This document shows positions 10,385-19,961 of a stretch of DNA of 64,000 nt, piece by piece. Source of the stretch: Chromobacterium paludis (GTDB lineage Bacteria > Pseudomonadota > Gammaproteobacteria > Burkholderiales > Chromobacteriaceae); contig NZ_CP043473.1 of the NCBI RefSeq assembly GCF_008275125.1, positions 4,215,775-4,279,774 on the forward strand. Reading direction: 5' to 3'. Made by a program: the position numbers and the translations under genes. The notes below the pieces were generated by a model, which saw only the letters and a list, made by a program, of their open reading frames with translations, did no database searches and had not been told where the DNA came from. Every line of letters starts with the position of its first letter. Positions within the stretch are counted from its first letter, which is position 1.

Positions 10385-11066
10385 TCCTAAGTGGCTCTGG
10401 TATTCAATATGAATGCTAGAGCTAAGGTAATCCAGTTAGTTCTATTTTGCATTCGTTGCTCAGCGTGTCATGCATGATGCTGTATTCGTTTGTTGCTGGT
10501 TATTCTGAAGAAGTGGTCTTGAACGGATACAATGTTAGTTCGGACATTGCTATCTTGGTTAGTAAGATTGCTCATCGAGTTTGCCAGATTTTTGAGGGGG
10601 CATGTCTGAGTACATGTTATGGGGATGCTGGGAATGACGTATCGTGTTAAATGTTCTATCTCAAACAATGGGTTGAAACGCAGTGAGTTGGGGTTGTCGA
10701 AATCGATCTTATTGGAGGATGCGATTACTTGCGTTGTAAGTTGGGATCGTGCCGGCGGTAGACAATTAATTGTTGGATAAAAGAATAGATACGATATTAT
10801 TAAAATAATGCACATGAATTTATAAGCATTTCCATTTTTGGCCGGAGCGGATGAAAACACTAGTGAGATACTTATCGTAAGTACAAGCCGCATGCATGGA
10901 AGCAACATTATTCACCCGATAGAAGAATTTTTATCATTGTGGTCTAATTTTTTTCATAGTAAATAGCTTTGTTGAGATACGAGTAGGCTGAAACGAAGGT
11001 AGACTGGCAGGGCGCCTTCACCAATACGAAATGTATTGAGCTTGTTGCAATAATCGAATTGCATTG
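10385..11066. other. Gene-poor AT-rich spacer
   Basis: No convincing gene is present. A 67-codon frame at 10447-10650 on the plus strand has no recognisable motif and no good ribosome binding site. The stretch ends at the decayed IS5-family transposase and probably forms part of a worn insertion or recombination zone. Confidence 0.5.
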
Positions 11067-12130
11067 TCAAATGCATATCGGAAACCCGGGAAGTTGGCAA
11101 GTGGAAAAGCTCAATCCGTTCCAACAATCTGATACGCTGCCAATATGGACCAGTTTATAGTAAGTGGCAAACACTAGTAACATCTGCCCGTTCAGTTTTG
11201 CTCGACCGATCAGTTTAGTTTTACGAAGGCCACCCACGGTTTTCAGCCAGTAAAAGCATTCCTCTATCCGTTTGCGAGAGTGTTCGGCTGATGTGATAGT
11301 TCTCATTGCGAGTGGCTTTGTTGTCGATGGTGCTGTAAAGCCGCTTGGATCCCACATGAGGTGAGATTACCAGTTCGCGCAATCTTTTAAGAAGGCTGGC
11401 GTTTTATAGCCTTTTTCGGTGCCAACACTACTGCCGCGCTTGGCGCTGCGACGCAGCAGGCCTGCGACACCGAGATGCCCCTGATGACCCGGTTGTGGTT
11501 TTCGGTTAGGATGTGCACCATGTGACAGAGGCGGCTGCTATCCTTTTGACGCTTGCTGACCGGTCGGGATTCTGGGCCGGTGTGCGACTGGTGGGTTTGC
11601 TTGCTGCTCCTCTGGCCGCAAAAGTCGTCACCCGGATTGGCCCCCTGGGCGGCGAGGTGCCGTTATCCTTGCGTACAAAGCTTTTGTAGGAGGCCCTGGC
11701 ATCGATCAGGGGAATGCTCGTCGTTGGTCAACTTGCGCCACTCGGTGAGGTTACGGACACGGATGGAAAAGTCCCGCGTAACGTCCTCGGTGAACGGGCG
11801 GTCACTGTTCTATGAGAAGCTGATATGGTTCCAGACGCGTGCATCAGCGTACAGGCTGGTAAACCGACGGAAGAAAAGGATGTAATCCAGCTGTTCGCCT
11901 TGTAAATGCTCGGCGTGAATGGAGTAGAGCACTTGCAGCAATGATGCGGGCAGTAGATGTTCCGGCGGAATCGAAGGCCGGAAATACAGGCCGTTAAAGA
12001 TATCATTAATCGACTCGAGCACCTACTCAACTATCTGGAGGATCTTGCGCAGCAAGGGATCTACAGGGATTTGATTCTCGTGCAGAACGGGTTCGACTGG
12101 TTGTCGTTGCGGATGCCTCTCATGGGTTGC
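11067..12130 (-). pseudogene. Decayed IS5-family transposase
   Basis: The minus strand holds scattered pieces of an IS5-type DDE transposase. The N-terminal part (about 11810-12080) reads VDPLLRKILQIVE, stop, VLESINDIFNGLYF, RPSIPPEHLLPASLLQ, VLYSIHAEH and EQLDYILFFRRF. This matches the known family N-terminus (RPSIPPE..L.ALLLQ.LYSIRSER..MEQLDYNLLFRWFVGL). The C-terminal part (about 11140-11300) reads RKRIEECFYWLKTVGGLRKTKLIG, the RRRIEE..GW.KTVGG.RK signature. Stops and frameshifts in between show it is dead. Terminal inverted repeats were not found with confidence, so the element ends are approximate. Confidence 0.75.
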
Positions 12131-12513
12131 TTCCGTTGAGCGTTGGATGAAGGTGGCGTTTGGGCTGGAAAGAATTATACACAGGAACTCCGATGGGTTT
12201 GGTTTAGTATGGTGTCTGCGTTATACATAGTAATGTAGACCGTTTTTACGAATTGTGAAAAGGCAAATTCAGTTACTAGGGTGTTCAGCCTCATTTATGT
12301 AACGTTTTTATTTCTTACCATTGTATGATTTTATGATACAAGTTCAACAGTAAGCAATTAGTATGAATTAGTTTCCTTGTAAAAAACTTACTAACGAAGT
12401 AATTATGCAACCCTGAGTAATGTTCGTATTTCAAACGAATGTTGTTATTTCAGTTAATTTGACTTGTAATATACTTAAAATATAAACATCAGGACTAAAT
12501 AGGTAATTCCATA
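12131..12513. other. AT-rich spacer before the glycosyltransferase core
   Basis: About 380 bases with no gene; very AT-rich in its second half. It presumably contains the promoter of the glycosyltransferase block. No site could be assigned. Confidence 0.4.
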
Positions 12514-13443
12514 ATGGCTGATATACAATTTTATATTCTTAGTCGTGATAGGCCAAAATATATCGAGCAGACGATTCAATCAGTATTGGATGAAGGTTAT
12601 GATAATGTTGAGGTAATTGTCTCTGATAATTCATTAGGATGTGAAGTTCAATTGTTGATTAGCGAGAGGTTTCCTCAGGTAAAATACATAAAAAGATTAG
12701 ACTTGCCTTCAAGAGATCACTTCAATTTAGTGATAAAGGAGGCTTCGAGTGAATTTTTGGTAATGTTTCATGATGATGACATGGTTCTGCCAGGGTATTT
12801 AGAGGTATTGCATGGAGCGTTAATCAAAAATACAAAAGCTTCTGCGGTGGCTTGTAATTCTTATGTTGTTGATGAGGGGGGGATTATAACGCGGGAATTT
12901 ATCGCTACTGAAATGGGCCCACGTAAGATTGAGACGCCGAAGATTCTTGCTCAGGAGTATTTACGCATATTTACAGGATCGCATCCGCCATTTCCAACGT
13001 ACATGTATAGAACGTCAATGGTTAAAGAATGCATATTGAATGACGATCTTGGTGGAAAACACTCGGACTTATCCTTCCTTCTCCAAGTTCTTGCAAATGG
13101 TGAGTTAATATGGCTTAGCCATATACTTGCGAAGTATAGAGTTCACAATAGTAGTGACAGTAGTAAGGAGTCACTAGCAGATAGGAAAAGAATCTTGAAC
13201 TTCCTATTAAGTTCAAAGCTGATTACAAAAAATAATTTAGATTATCATGAGTACAAAGTATATTCAGAACTAAGATGGCATTATTGCTATTGGAAAAAAG
13301 GAAAACGTAGAACGTTAAATTATTGGCGAGCAGCGCAGGGTTCAATTTGGCGATTATGTAATCTCTTGATTAATCGACCGAAAATAATTTCGACTCTATA
13401 TAAAAAGGTTACATATGTTTTACGATTGCAGTCCTTTCAATAA
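12514..13443 (+). CDS. Glycosyltransferase family 2 protein
   Basis: It is 309 aa with a GT-A fold. It begins IQFYILSRDRPKYIEQTIQS and continues VEVIVSDNS and SSEFLVMFHDDDMVLPGYLE, where HDDD is the DxD-type metal/nucleotide-sugar site. The C-terminal half is basic and lysine-rich, as in many O-antigen transferases. The gene is much more AT-rich than the genes before it, suggesting separate acquisition. It overlaps the next gene by 29 bases. A G7 run at 12876-12882 lies in the coding sequence. Donor and acceptor cannot be predicted. Confidence 0.85.
   Translation: MADIQFYILSRDRPKYIEQTIQSVLDEGYDNVEVIVSDNSLGCEVQLLISERFPQVKYIKRLDLPSRDHFNLVIKEASSEFLVMFHDDDMVLPGYLEVLHGALIKNTKASAVACNSYVVDEGGIITREFIATEMGPRKIETPKILAQEYLRIFTGSHPPFPTYMYRTSMVKECILNDDLGGKHSDLSFLLQVLANGELIWLSHILAKYRVHNSSDSSKESLADRKRILNFLLSSKLITKNNLDYHEYKVYSELRWHYCYWKKGKRRTLNYWRAAQGSIWRLCNLLINRPKIISTLYKKVTYVLRLQSFQ
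12876..12882 (+). repeat. Poly-G tract (G7) inside the GT2 gene
   Basis: Seven G bases across Glu-Gly-Gly codons in an otherwise AT-rich gene. It is shorter than the other tracts in this locus and therefore a weaker candidate for slippage. Confidence 0.85.
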
Positions 13444-14275
13444 TGAGAATTTAATTGCAAAAATTAAAATTAATGAAAACAAATCGAGTGGCATTCATAC
13501 TTGTGTGACAGAGTCAAATAAGACATTCCGCTATGATAATAAAAACTACGCCTTTTCACTTGAGTGCGATAATTCTTATTTAACATATCATAAAGTTGAC
13601 GGTAATCAGCTTTTTGTAGGTAAAAAAATTCGAATCTCGAGAAAACCATGGTTTATTAAGTACGATGTAAACCCGTGGACAAATGAGGCCATACAAAGAA
13701 ATTTAGCATGTTCATTTTTAGATGTGAAGGATGATGACACAATTATACTGTCAGATATTGATGAAATTATTGATCAGAGAGTTTTTCCTGACCTTATAGA
13801 ATTAACGAAGAAGCATGGAATTATAACAATTGGACTTCGCTTCACGCTCTTTTACCTAAATTTATTTTCAAAAAATTGGCCAGGGCCTGAGCGTTATTCA
13901 TATCGAGTTTTTTTAATGACTGGTAAAGTATTTAAATCATTAAAGATGACATCTGATCAGTTAAGGAAAAAGGGGGAGGCTGGAAAATTAATAAATGAGA
14001 TTTATTGCCATGATGGATACTCGGGTTTTCATCATTCTTGGCTAGGAGATATTGATTTCGTTAAAAATAAACTACTATCATATGCGCATTCTAAAGACGA
14101 CCATGTCGGAAGCATATTTATGCCGAATGGTGATGTGGATATGTGTAGTCTAAAAAAATATATATTAGGAGGTAAGTCTATATTTCCGAATCATCAACTT
14201 TATGTTGATGATTCAGTCCCACAGTTAAATTCTATTGCCAAAGACCATGAATCATTTACGCAATATTTTATATAA
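13415..14275 (+). CDS. Glycosyltransferase family 17-like protein (GlcNAc-transferase III fold)
   Basis: It is 286 aa. The start MFYDCSPFNNENL, the segment NPWTNEAIQRN, the acidic motif DDDTIILSDIDEII and the ending YSGFHHSWLG match the GT17 family (beta-1,4-mannosyl-glycoprotein beta-1,4-GlcNAc transferase type). This family is best known from animals but also occurs in bacterial polysaccharide clusters. The start lies 29 bases inside the preceding gene, and its own 3' end overlaps wzx. It probably adds one residue to the O-unit. The linkage is unknown. Confidence 0.78.
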   Translation: MFYDCSPFNNENLIAKIKINENKSSGIHTCVTESNKTFRYDNKNYAFSLECDNSYLTYHKVDGNQLFVGKKIRISRKPWFIKYDVNPWTNEAIQRNLACSFLDVKDDDTIILSDIDEIIDQRVFPDLIELTKKHGIITIGLRFTLFYLNLFSKNWPGPERYSYRVFLMTGKVFKSLKMTSDQLRKKGEAGKLINEIYCHDGYSGFHHSWLGDIDFVKNKLLSYAHSKDDHVGSIFMPNGDVDMCSLKKYILGGKSIFPNHQLYVDDSVPQLNSIAKDHESFTQYFI

Positions 14276-15797
14276 AATAATTAACGGCACATTGTCAGGC
14301 GGTATTATATTTGGTGTCTTGGCACTTGTTTTAACTAATGCAATCAATGTAGTACTACATCCACTTTTATTAAATTTCTTTGGACTACATTATTATGGGG
14401 CATGGACATTAATCAACACAGTATGCACATACATTGCACTTAGTAACCTAGGAATACCTTCGTCATTGACTGTATTGTCTCATGTTCCTTTGTTTGAGAA
14501 GTTGAAGATAAAATTAATTTGGAATTCACTATTCCTGTTGATTATTGTTTCATTATTTTTAACTATAGCTCTGCTAATCGTAAGTTATTTTAATGGTGAA
14601 CATTATATCTTAATGGCGCTAGGTGTTAATGGTGATAATGTAATATATAAGCTATTAATTGCTTCACTTGCAGTATTGCTTGCTAAGTTTCCGATTCAAG
14701 CCTTAATAACGTCGTTTAATATCTACCAAAGGCAAATTCCAGGGAAAGTATTTGATATTTTATTTTCTGGCATAACGTTGCTTAGCTTTATAATATGTTA
14801 CGCAAGAAAATTAAGCATTGTAGATTATGTTTGGATTATATTTTCATTAAATTTAGTTATTTTCTTTGGCATTTACTTCTATTTTAGAAAAACAATTAAG
14901 AAAGTGAATTTTTTTGACTTCTCATACTTCGATAGTCAATTTGCTGCAAAAATTTTAACTGGAGGTGCAGGATTCTTAATACTGGGGTTGCCAGTAACTC
15001 TTGGGTGGTCCGTTGATAATTTAATAATTTCACACTACCTAGGATTAAATGAAGTTGCAAATTTTTCATTTGCAACTAAAATTCTATTGATACCATATGG
15101 TTTTTTGAACTTGTATTCTGTCTCCCTATTTAGTATCTACGGGCACAAATATGCACAGGGATTATTTAAGTGGATTGCGGCATCATATAAAAAGGGACTT
15201 CATTTACTAACATTATTAAACGGCTATATTTTATTACTAGCCCTAGTTTTCAGTGATAATATAATTAAGCTATGGACACACTCTGCCTTAATTAATATAG
15301 ATCCATACCTGCTTATGGCGCTCACTTTTTACGTTTTTTCATTGCCTTCTGTTAATCAGTCCTCGGCATTGCTTACAGGATTAAATCAAAAAAAAGAGAC
15401 AATATTTTTCTCATACATAGAGCTTACGCTTCATATTGTTTTATCGATCATCTTAGTAAAATTAATGGGAATAGCAGGGATTGGTGTTGCAATGGCCATC
15501 TCATCAATTGCTGTGCCATATTTATTTCTGCCGCTTATTCTTTCTTCTAAATACTCCTGGTTTAGTTATAAGGATTCCTTAATTTCATTTAAAATGTTGT
15601 TTCTGTCATTTTCTCCCGCAGTAGCATTGGTATATATATTTAATAGTTACCTCTTTATGAACGGATTTTTCATTTATAAAATAATAACATTTGTTTCTGC
15701 TATAAGTATATTTACCATCTTATCATTTGTACTGTGTAATAATCGAGCTATTGCAGACTTAAAAAAATTATGGAGTGAAAGAAGTCATGCTAAATAA
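14247..15797 (+). CDS. wzx: O-antigen flippase (Wzx-like, MOP superfamily)
   Basis: About 516 aa and almost entirely hydrophobic with 12 or more predicted membrane segments. It starts NHLRNILYKIINGTLSGG, followed by helices such as FGVLALVLTNAINVVLHPLL, and continues as repeated helix pairs to a short basic tail. This is the topology of polysaccharide flippases that move undecaprenyl-linked O-units across the inner membrane. ATG 14247 is preferred; the frame also opens at TTG 14235. It overlaps the end of the GT17-like gene. Sequence identity within Wzx proteins is low, so the name rests on topology and context. Confidence 0.82.
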   Translation: MNHLRNILYKIINGTLSGGIIFGVLALVLTNAINVVLHPLLLNFFGLHYYGAWTLINTVCTYIALSNLGIPSSLTVLSHVPLFEKLKIKLIWNSLFLLIIVSLFLTIALLIVSYFNGEHYILMALGVNGDNVIYKLLIASLAVLLAKFPIQALITSFNIYQRQIPGKVFDILFSGITLLSFIICYARKLSIVDYVWIIFSLNLVIFFGIYFYFRKTIKKVNFFDFSYFDSQFAAKILTGGAGFLILGLPVTLGWSVDNLIISHYLGLNEVANFSFATKILLIPYGFLNLYSVSLFSIYGHKYAQGLFKWIAASYKKGLHLLTLLNGYILLLALVFSDNIIKLWTHSALINIDPYLLMALTFYVFSLPSVNQSSALLTGLNQKKETIFFSYIELTLHIVLSIILVKLMGIAGIGVAMAISSIAVPYLFLPLILSSKYSWFSYKDSLISFKMLFLSFSPAVALVYIFNSYLFMNGFFIYKIITFVSAISIFTILSFVLCNNRAIADLKKLWSERSHAK

Positions 15798-15802
15798 ATT
15801 AT

Positions 15803-15833
15803 TTCAATAGGCAAGATGGCTATTGAACTTTTT
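15803..15833 (+). terminator. Hairpin followed by a T run after wzx
   Basis: An 8-bp perfect stem (TTCAATAG / CTATTGAA, loop of 9) is followed by CTTTTT. It lies between wzx and the GT10 gene and could cause partial termination. Confidence 0.55.
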
Positions 15834-15897
15834 ATAGTCAATGACCATAGTGGTTTTCACGGCATGTTATTACGCTTAAGTCAGGTAAAGCTTTGAA

Positions 15898-16920
15898 ATG
15901 ATCAAGATTCTAATAAAGCATGCTCCAAATATTTGCAAAGAAATTCTAGAAAGGCAAATACCTGATTCATGGGGTATGAATTGGGGGGGGGTGGGTTTTA
16001 CTTTTGATGAGAGTGAGGCATATGATTGGGTTGCAGTTATGCATCACTCTGCACTACAAGAGCGATTTATTTCACGCGTCCCTAAAGAGAGATGTATATA
16101 TATATCAATGGAACCATGTGAAAATCTTTGTAATGTTAGCCCACACTTTATAAGTCAATTTGGTGTAGTTATCGCATCAGATGAGAAAATAATTCATCCT
16201 AATTTAATTCATTGCAATGTCCATACATGGTGGGTTGGTTTGTCTGTTGTAATAAATAATGGACGGCATAACTTGATGTTAAATTCAGGGAAAGATTTCA
16301 ACTTTTTTGAGAATTACCCAGAAGTAAGTCAATATAATAAAGCCTGCATTATTTCAAGTGGGAAATCAATTTTTCCTGGGCATGAAAAACGAAATAAATT
16401 TATAGAGGAAATCAAAAAATCAAGAATTGGTGATTTAATTGATATTTATGGCCATGGTGGAATGAGATTTGATGATAAGCTCGATGTGATAAAAAGATAT
16501 AAGTTTTGTATCGTTGTTGAGAATGGTCGTCATAAGGGATACTGGTCAGAAAAGCTTGCCGATACTTTTCTTAGTGGCTCTAGACCAATCTACTATGGCT
16601 GTCCTGACATACACGAATTTTTTCCAGAAAAATCTGTTTTATCAATTGACATTGAGAAGATCGAAGGCGTAATAGAGATAGTCGATGAACTAATATCAGG
16701 GAAGTTGAAATATTTTGATCAAGATGGGCTTAAGACTGCCAAGGAGAGAATACTTTACAAGTATAATTTTTATAATTTAATTGCAGAATACTGCCAGTCT
16801 AAAGACTATGAAGAATTTGGAGAAGTAAAGTTATTTCCGAATGTTAAGTTTTATAGAGGAAAATTTTATTATTTTTTAAAATCAACGTATATGAAAATTA
16901 AAAAAATACTCTTCAGGTGA
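15898..16920 (+). CDS. Glycosyltransferase family 10 (alpha-fucosyltransferase-like)
   Basis: It is 340 aa. The C-terminal half has the GT10 donor-binding signature: YKFCIVVENGRHKGYWSEKL, then DTFLSGSRPIYYGCPDI. In this family that region binds GDP-fucose, which the manC-fcl-gmd genes at the left end should supply. The N-terminal half (VAVMHHSALQERF, CIYISMEPCEN) is the acceptor domain. A run of nine G at codons 29-32 sits just after the start. Slippage there would stop translation early, as known for phase-variable GT10 fucosyltransferases in other bacteria. The assignment to fucose is inference. Confidence 0.82.
   Translation: MIKILIKHAPNICKEILERQIPDSWGMNWGGVGFTFDESEAYDWVAVMHHSALQERFISRVPKERCIYISMEPCENLCNVSPHFISQFGVVIASDEKIIHPNLIHCNVHTWWVGLSVVINNGRHNLMLNSGKDFNFFENYPEVSQYNKACIISSGKSIFPGHEKRNKFIEEIKKSRIGDLIDIYGHGGMRFDDKLDVIKRYKFCIVVENGRHKGYWSEKLADTFLSGSRPIYYGCPDIHEFFPEKSVLSIDIEKIEGVIEIVDELISGKLKYFDQDGLKTAKERILYKYNFYNLIAEYCQSKDYEEFGEVKLFPNVKFYRGKFYYFLKSTYMKIKKILFR
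15983..15991 (+). repeat. Poly-G tract (G9) near the 5' end of the GT10 gene
   Basis: Nine G bases encode Trp-Gly-Gly-Val (codons 29-32) about 85 bases after the ATG in an AT-rich gene. The present length keeps the frame open. A change of one or two G would give a protein of only a few dozen residues. Confidence 0.9.
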
Positions 16921-16931
16921 AGAAGAGTATT
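16905..16931 (+). terminator. Hairpin across the GT10 stop codon
   Basis: A perfect 10-bp stem (AATACTCTTC / GAAGAGTATT) with a 7-base loop spans the TGA stop. No T run follows on the plus strand, but an A run precedes it. Its role as terminator is uncertain. Confidence 0.35.
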
Positions 16932-17880
16932 CATCTGGCAACTCTATGGTATTTAAATATTTTTTATTTAGCATATTGGTTTGTTCATAAATTTTGGAAA
17001 CGTTAGTGATAGGATGTACAAGGTTAAATTCTTATTTATCGAATCGCATAAAAAAGTCATTTTATAGCTTAGTGTGTTTCACATGATAGGCCCGCAAAAT
17101 AGATGCGATGAGGCATAGTGATCTGAGCAGAAGAAGCATGCAAGCTATAGTGGTAATAAACCAGAATACCTGCGGATGTGTAGAATTTAGACATATATAA
17201 TGCGCCATCTTTGATGGGACAGGATGATAAGTAATAAAAGTTTATGTATAGAGTGACATGCGGCATACACAGAATTTATTTTGTTGCCTCAGAAATTTAT
17301 TCTATTTGATAGTATTTAATGTGCACTATGCATTTCGTAAAATCCTGTCGAAATAATTAAAACAAGTTCTGTCGTCTCTCACAGCCATGCTCTATATAAA
17401 TCTTATCATATCTACATAATTGACCTTGTGTTTATATGAGTGCAGTGAGATTTATTTTCAGCTAATAGCTACGCAAGCAAAAAATAAGATAGGCAGTTCG
17501 ACTGTTCAACTAACTCAGGAAATTAGGCTATATATTAAGTTAGCCCCCTCTGTTTGTCGTTCATCAGAGTAACTTTAAGGCTGAAGCATAGTGTGTTAGC
17601 AATCGATTGCCACAAGAGAAAGAATCGACTGGATTGGCATTAACAGAAGCTTTAGATCCTCATTGTTGCCCATGTGAAGATATAATTTCTTATCATTTTA
17701 CAGTTCTTGCATATGCTTATTCTCAGTAGAAAGCGCCAGAATTTTACTTGTGTCAACACTAATTTGAGACGATCTGGACCTTAACTGTTTAGCTGGTATT
17801 TTGCATACACCACTACCGACCAGGCTATGATAAGGAGATGGGCGCAAGCACGTTCGAGAAAAATGCCAAGCAGCATTAGA
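16921..17880. other. Gene-poor AT-rich spacer
   Basis: Nearly 1 kb with no supported gene. Short minus-strand frames (17069-17266 and 17698-17883) show no motif. Part of the 3' portion may belong to the decayed transposase that follows. Confidence 0.45.
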
Positions 17881-17889
17881 CAACTCAGC

Positions 17890-18620
17890 AGTCGGAGTGT
17901 GCGTCAGTCAAGTTGACCGTAAATCGCATCAGAGTGGTTAGGCATGTGACAAGCAATGGCTGGCGAAAGATACTGGAAACAGTGGCCTGCTTGTCAAACA
18001 TAGCGACGTTTACGTTTAGCTATGACGGAGAACAAACGCCTGTTAAATGTGCTGTTGCGATAGGCTCTGGGCATGTTGCAATTCGATGGTTCAACCTGAT
18101 CATGCAGTCGTAAGCCTTGTGCTGAGCCAGTTCTGCTATCATCATAGCCGAATATCGTTAGCAGTGGTTCTTAGTTCACTTAGTGATTGATGCCAAAGAA
18201 CTGGAAATTCGAACTATTGAGGGGGAAACGACGTTGATGGCGCACCTATCCCGCTTCCATTGAATACTACAGTTGAAATGATGTGGTCAGATGGCTTTTT
18301 TACCTAAAAGCTTGTTACCATAATACTTGTGGGTTGAGTACTATACTGGTGTGTACGGCAGTAAAAAAGAGAAGGCTTGGAGTCGAAAATTTACAGAAAA
18401 TATAGAACGGATTGCCGCAATCGTGCAAGCAAAGGCTTAGGGCGACTAATCTGATAATCATTGATAGCCATCTTCTCAGCCCGGTTGAAATGAAGATCTA
18501 ATTTCCTAGAGTAGAGCATGTTTAGTCGAGTAATGGTATCCGTGTTGATCAGCAGGTTGCGTAAAATGTTGCTGAATCATTTACCTCTAAAGCGGGGCGG
18601 CAATAGGCAAAATTTTTCTT
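17890..18620 (+). pseudogene. Heavily decayed IS5-type DDE transposase (tentative)
   Basis: A plus-strand stretch near 18165 reads WFLVHLVIDAKELEIRTIEG. This resembles the core of IS5-type transposases (WRKLHLAVDA..LEI.A.E). Further on, about 18470-18605, a fragment LLSPVEMKI and one with QVA...FTSKAGRQ resemble the C-terminal RS.VETKM...QVAE..VR...N.FT.LG.P region. Many stops and frame changes separate these pieces. It was recognised only by eye from short matches, so element limits are guesses. Confidence 0.4.
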
Positions 18621-18743
18621 AGTGAAGGATACGTTGACTCTAGAGTTGTGGTTATGCAACAACATCGGTTTTGATGAAAATGCGCTTATAATTTCAACAT
18701 TTCAACTAAAAATTACAGAGCATTTTGTCACACTCAGTGAGGT

Positions 18744-19961
18744 ATGTGTTATAAATTATATCGACAGGTAAGTTTTTTACAATACGGCCTAACTAAAAAG
18801 GTTCACTTAGAAATGACTTTGGTTTTTCTTTCTAGTTTAATTTGTTTCGCAACATTATTAAAATTAAAACGTGATCCAGTTGAACCTGCATTTTTGCTTG
18901 TTATTGTATGGGGCCTTATTTCAGGAATGGAAATATATTGGGGCGTATATTCCATATCGTTATACGCGCAAATCATTATTTCGGCAAGCATCGCTTTCTT
19001 TTGCATGTCCTCAGCACTCATCTCATCAAGAATATTTTCGAGTAATAAAATTTATCCGAATTATATAAATAGTAACATAGGCATGTATTTGTCATTGTTT
19101 TTAGTTATTTTTTTTCCGGTTTTTGTTAATGGCCTAAATGGTTTGTCAGAACTAAGTAATACGACAGCAATTGAGCTTAGAGATGCAATGACGGAAAGTA
19201 ATCATAACAAAGATTTAAGCCCTATCATATCCATAGGCTTGAATTTTCCGATAGTATTCCTCATTTATTATACCTCAGTTGTCAGTAAAGTTCGGGATAA
19301 ATGGCTTTTTTGCCTTTTTTTTGTTGGCTTACTATATATTTTGCTTTCCTTTTCAAAGGGATATTTACTTCAATTCGTTATACCACCGTTGATAAATTTA
19401 TACATTCGTGGACTTATTACCAAAAAGCATCTTTCTGTAATTTTCTGTATTTTGTTAAGTGTGATCATATTGCTTTTCTTTGTAAGAGATTACTTTGTTG
19501 GTTCGAGCGTTCTATTTCAAATGTATATTCTTGCTCCCGTTGCTGCTTTTGATCAAATAGTATTAGGTAAGTTTTCGCTGAACAGCCCTGAGTATGATTT
19601 TTTGACTCCATTTTATGATTTTTTTAATTTGGCAATAGATAGAAGTCGTGACACTCACTGGGTTGATGTTGGAGTGCCAACAAATGTTTTCACTGTTTTT
19701 GGTATTCTGACAAATGATTTTGGTGGATTTGGTTGTGTTATAATTTTTAGTCTGCTAGGTGTGTTGAGTAGAGTTATATATATTAAAGCAAGAAATAATC
19801 AGAATGTTATTCTGTTAACCCTGTTGGGTTGGGTGATTTATGGAGTTGGATTATCTTTTTTTTCAGATGGTTTGCTTGGTATGATCGGAACATATTCAAA
19901 GTATCTTCTTTTAATATATTTTATAGACTGTTTTTTCTCAAAAAGAATTAAGATATCATGA
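18744..19961 (+). CDS. wzy: O-antigen polymerase-like membrane protein (Wzy candidate)
   Basis: It is 405 aa with about 10-12 hydrophobic segments and a larger periplasmic loop around residues 120-165. This is the layout of Wzy polymerases, which join O-units on the periplasmic face. ATG 18744 opens the frame. ATG 18813 (MTLVFLSSLICFATLL) starts directly at the first membrane helix and may be the true start. The last four bases overlap the next glycosyltransferase. Wzy proteins have almost no conserved sequence, so the name rests on topology and on there being no other candidate in the locus. Confidence 0.7.
   Translation: MCYKLYRQVSFLQYGLTKKVHLEMTLVFLSSLICFATLLKLKRDPVEPAFLLVIVWGLISGMEIYWGVYSISLYAQIIISASIAFFCMSSALISSRIFSSNKIYPNYINSNIGMYLSLFLVIFFPVFVNGLNGLSELSNTTAIELRDAMTESNHNKDLSPIISIGLNFPIVFLIYYTSVVSKVRDKWLFCLFFVGLLYILLSFSKGYLLQFVIPPLINLYIRGLITKKHLSVIFCILLSVIILLFFVRDYFVGSSVLFQMYILAPVAAFDQIVLGKFSLNSPEYDFLTPFYDFFNLAIDRSRDTHWVDVGVPTNVFTVFGILTNDFGGFGCVIIFSLLGVLSRVIYIKARNNQNVILLTLLGWVIYGVGLSFFSDGLLGMIGTYSKYLLLIYFIDCFFSKRIKIS

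Noticed and set aside
10447..10650. 67-codon plus-strand frame after the transketolase genes
   Set aside because: Composition and lack of a ribosome binding site suggest chance; it lies in a decayed zone.
11553..11885. 110-codon plus-strand frame inside the IS5 remnant
   Set aside because: Antisense to recognisable transposase fragments on the minus strand.
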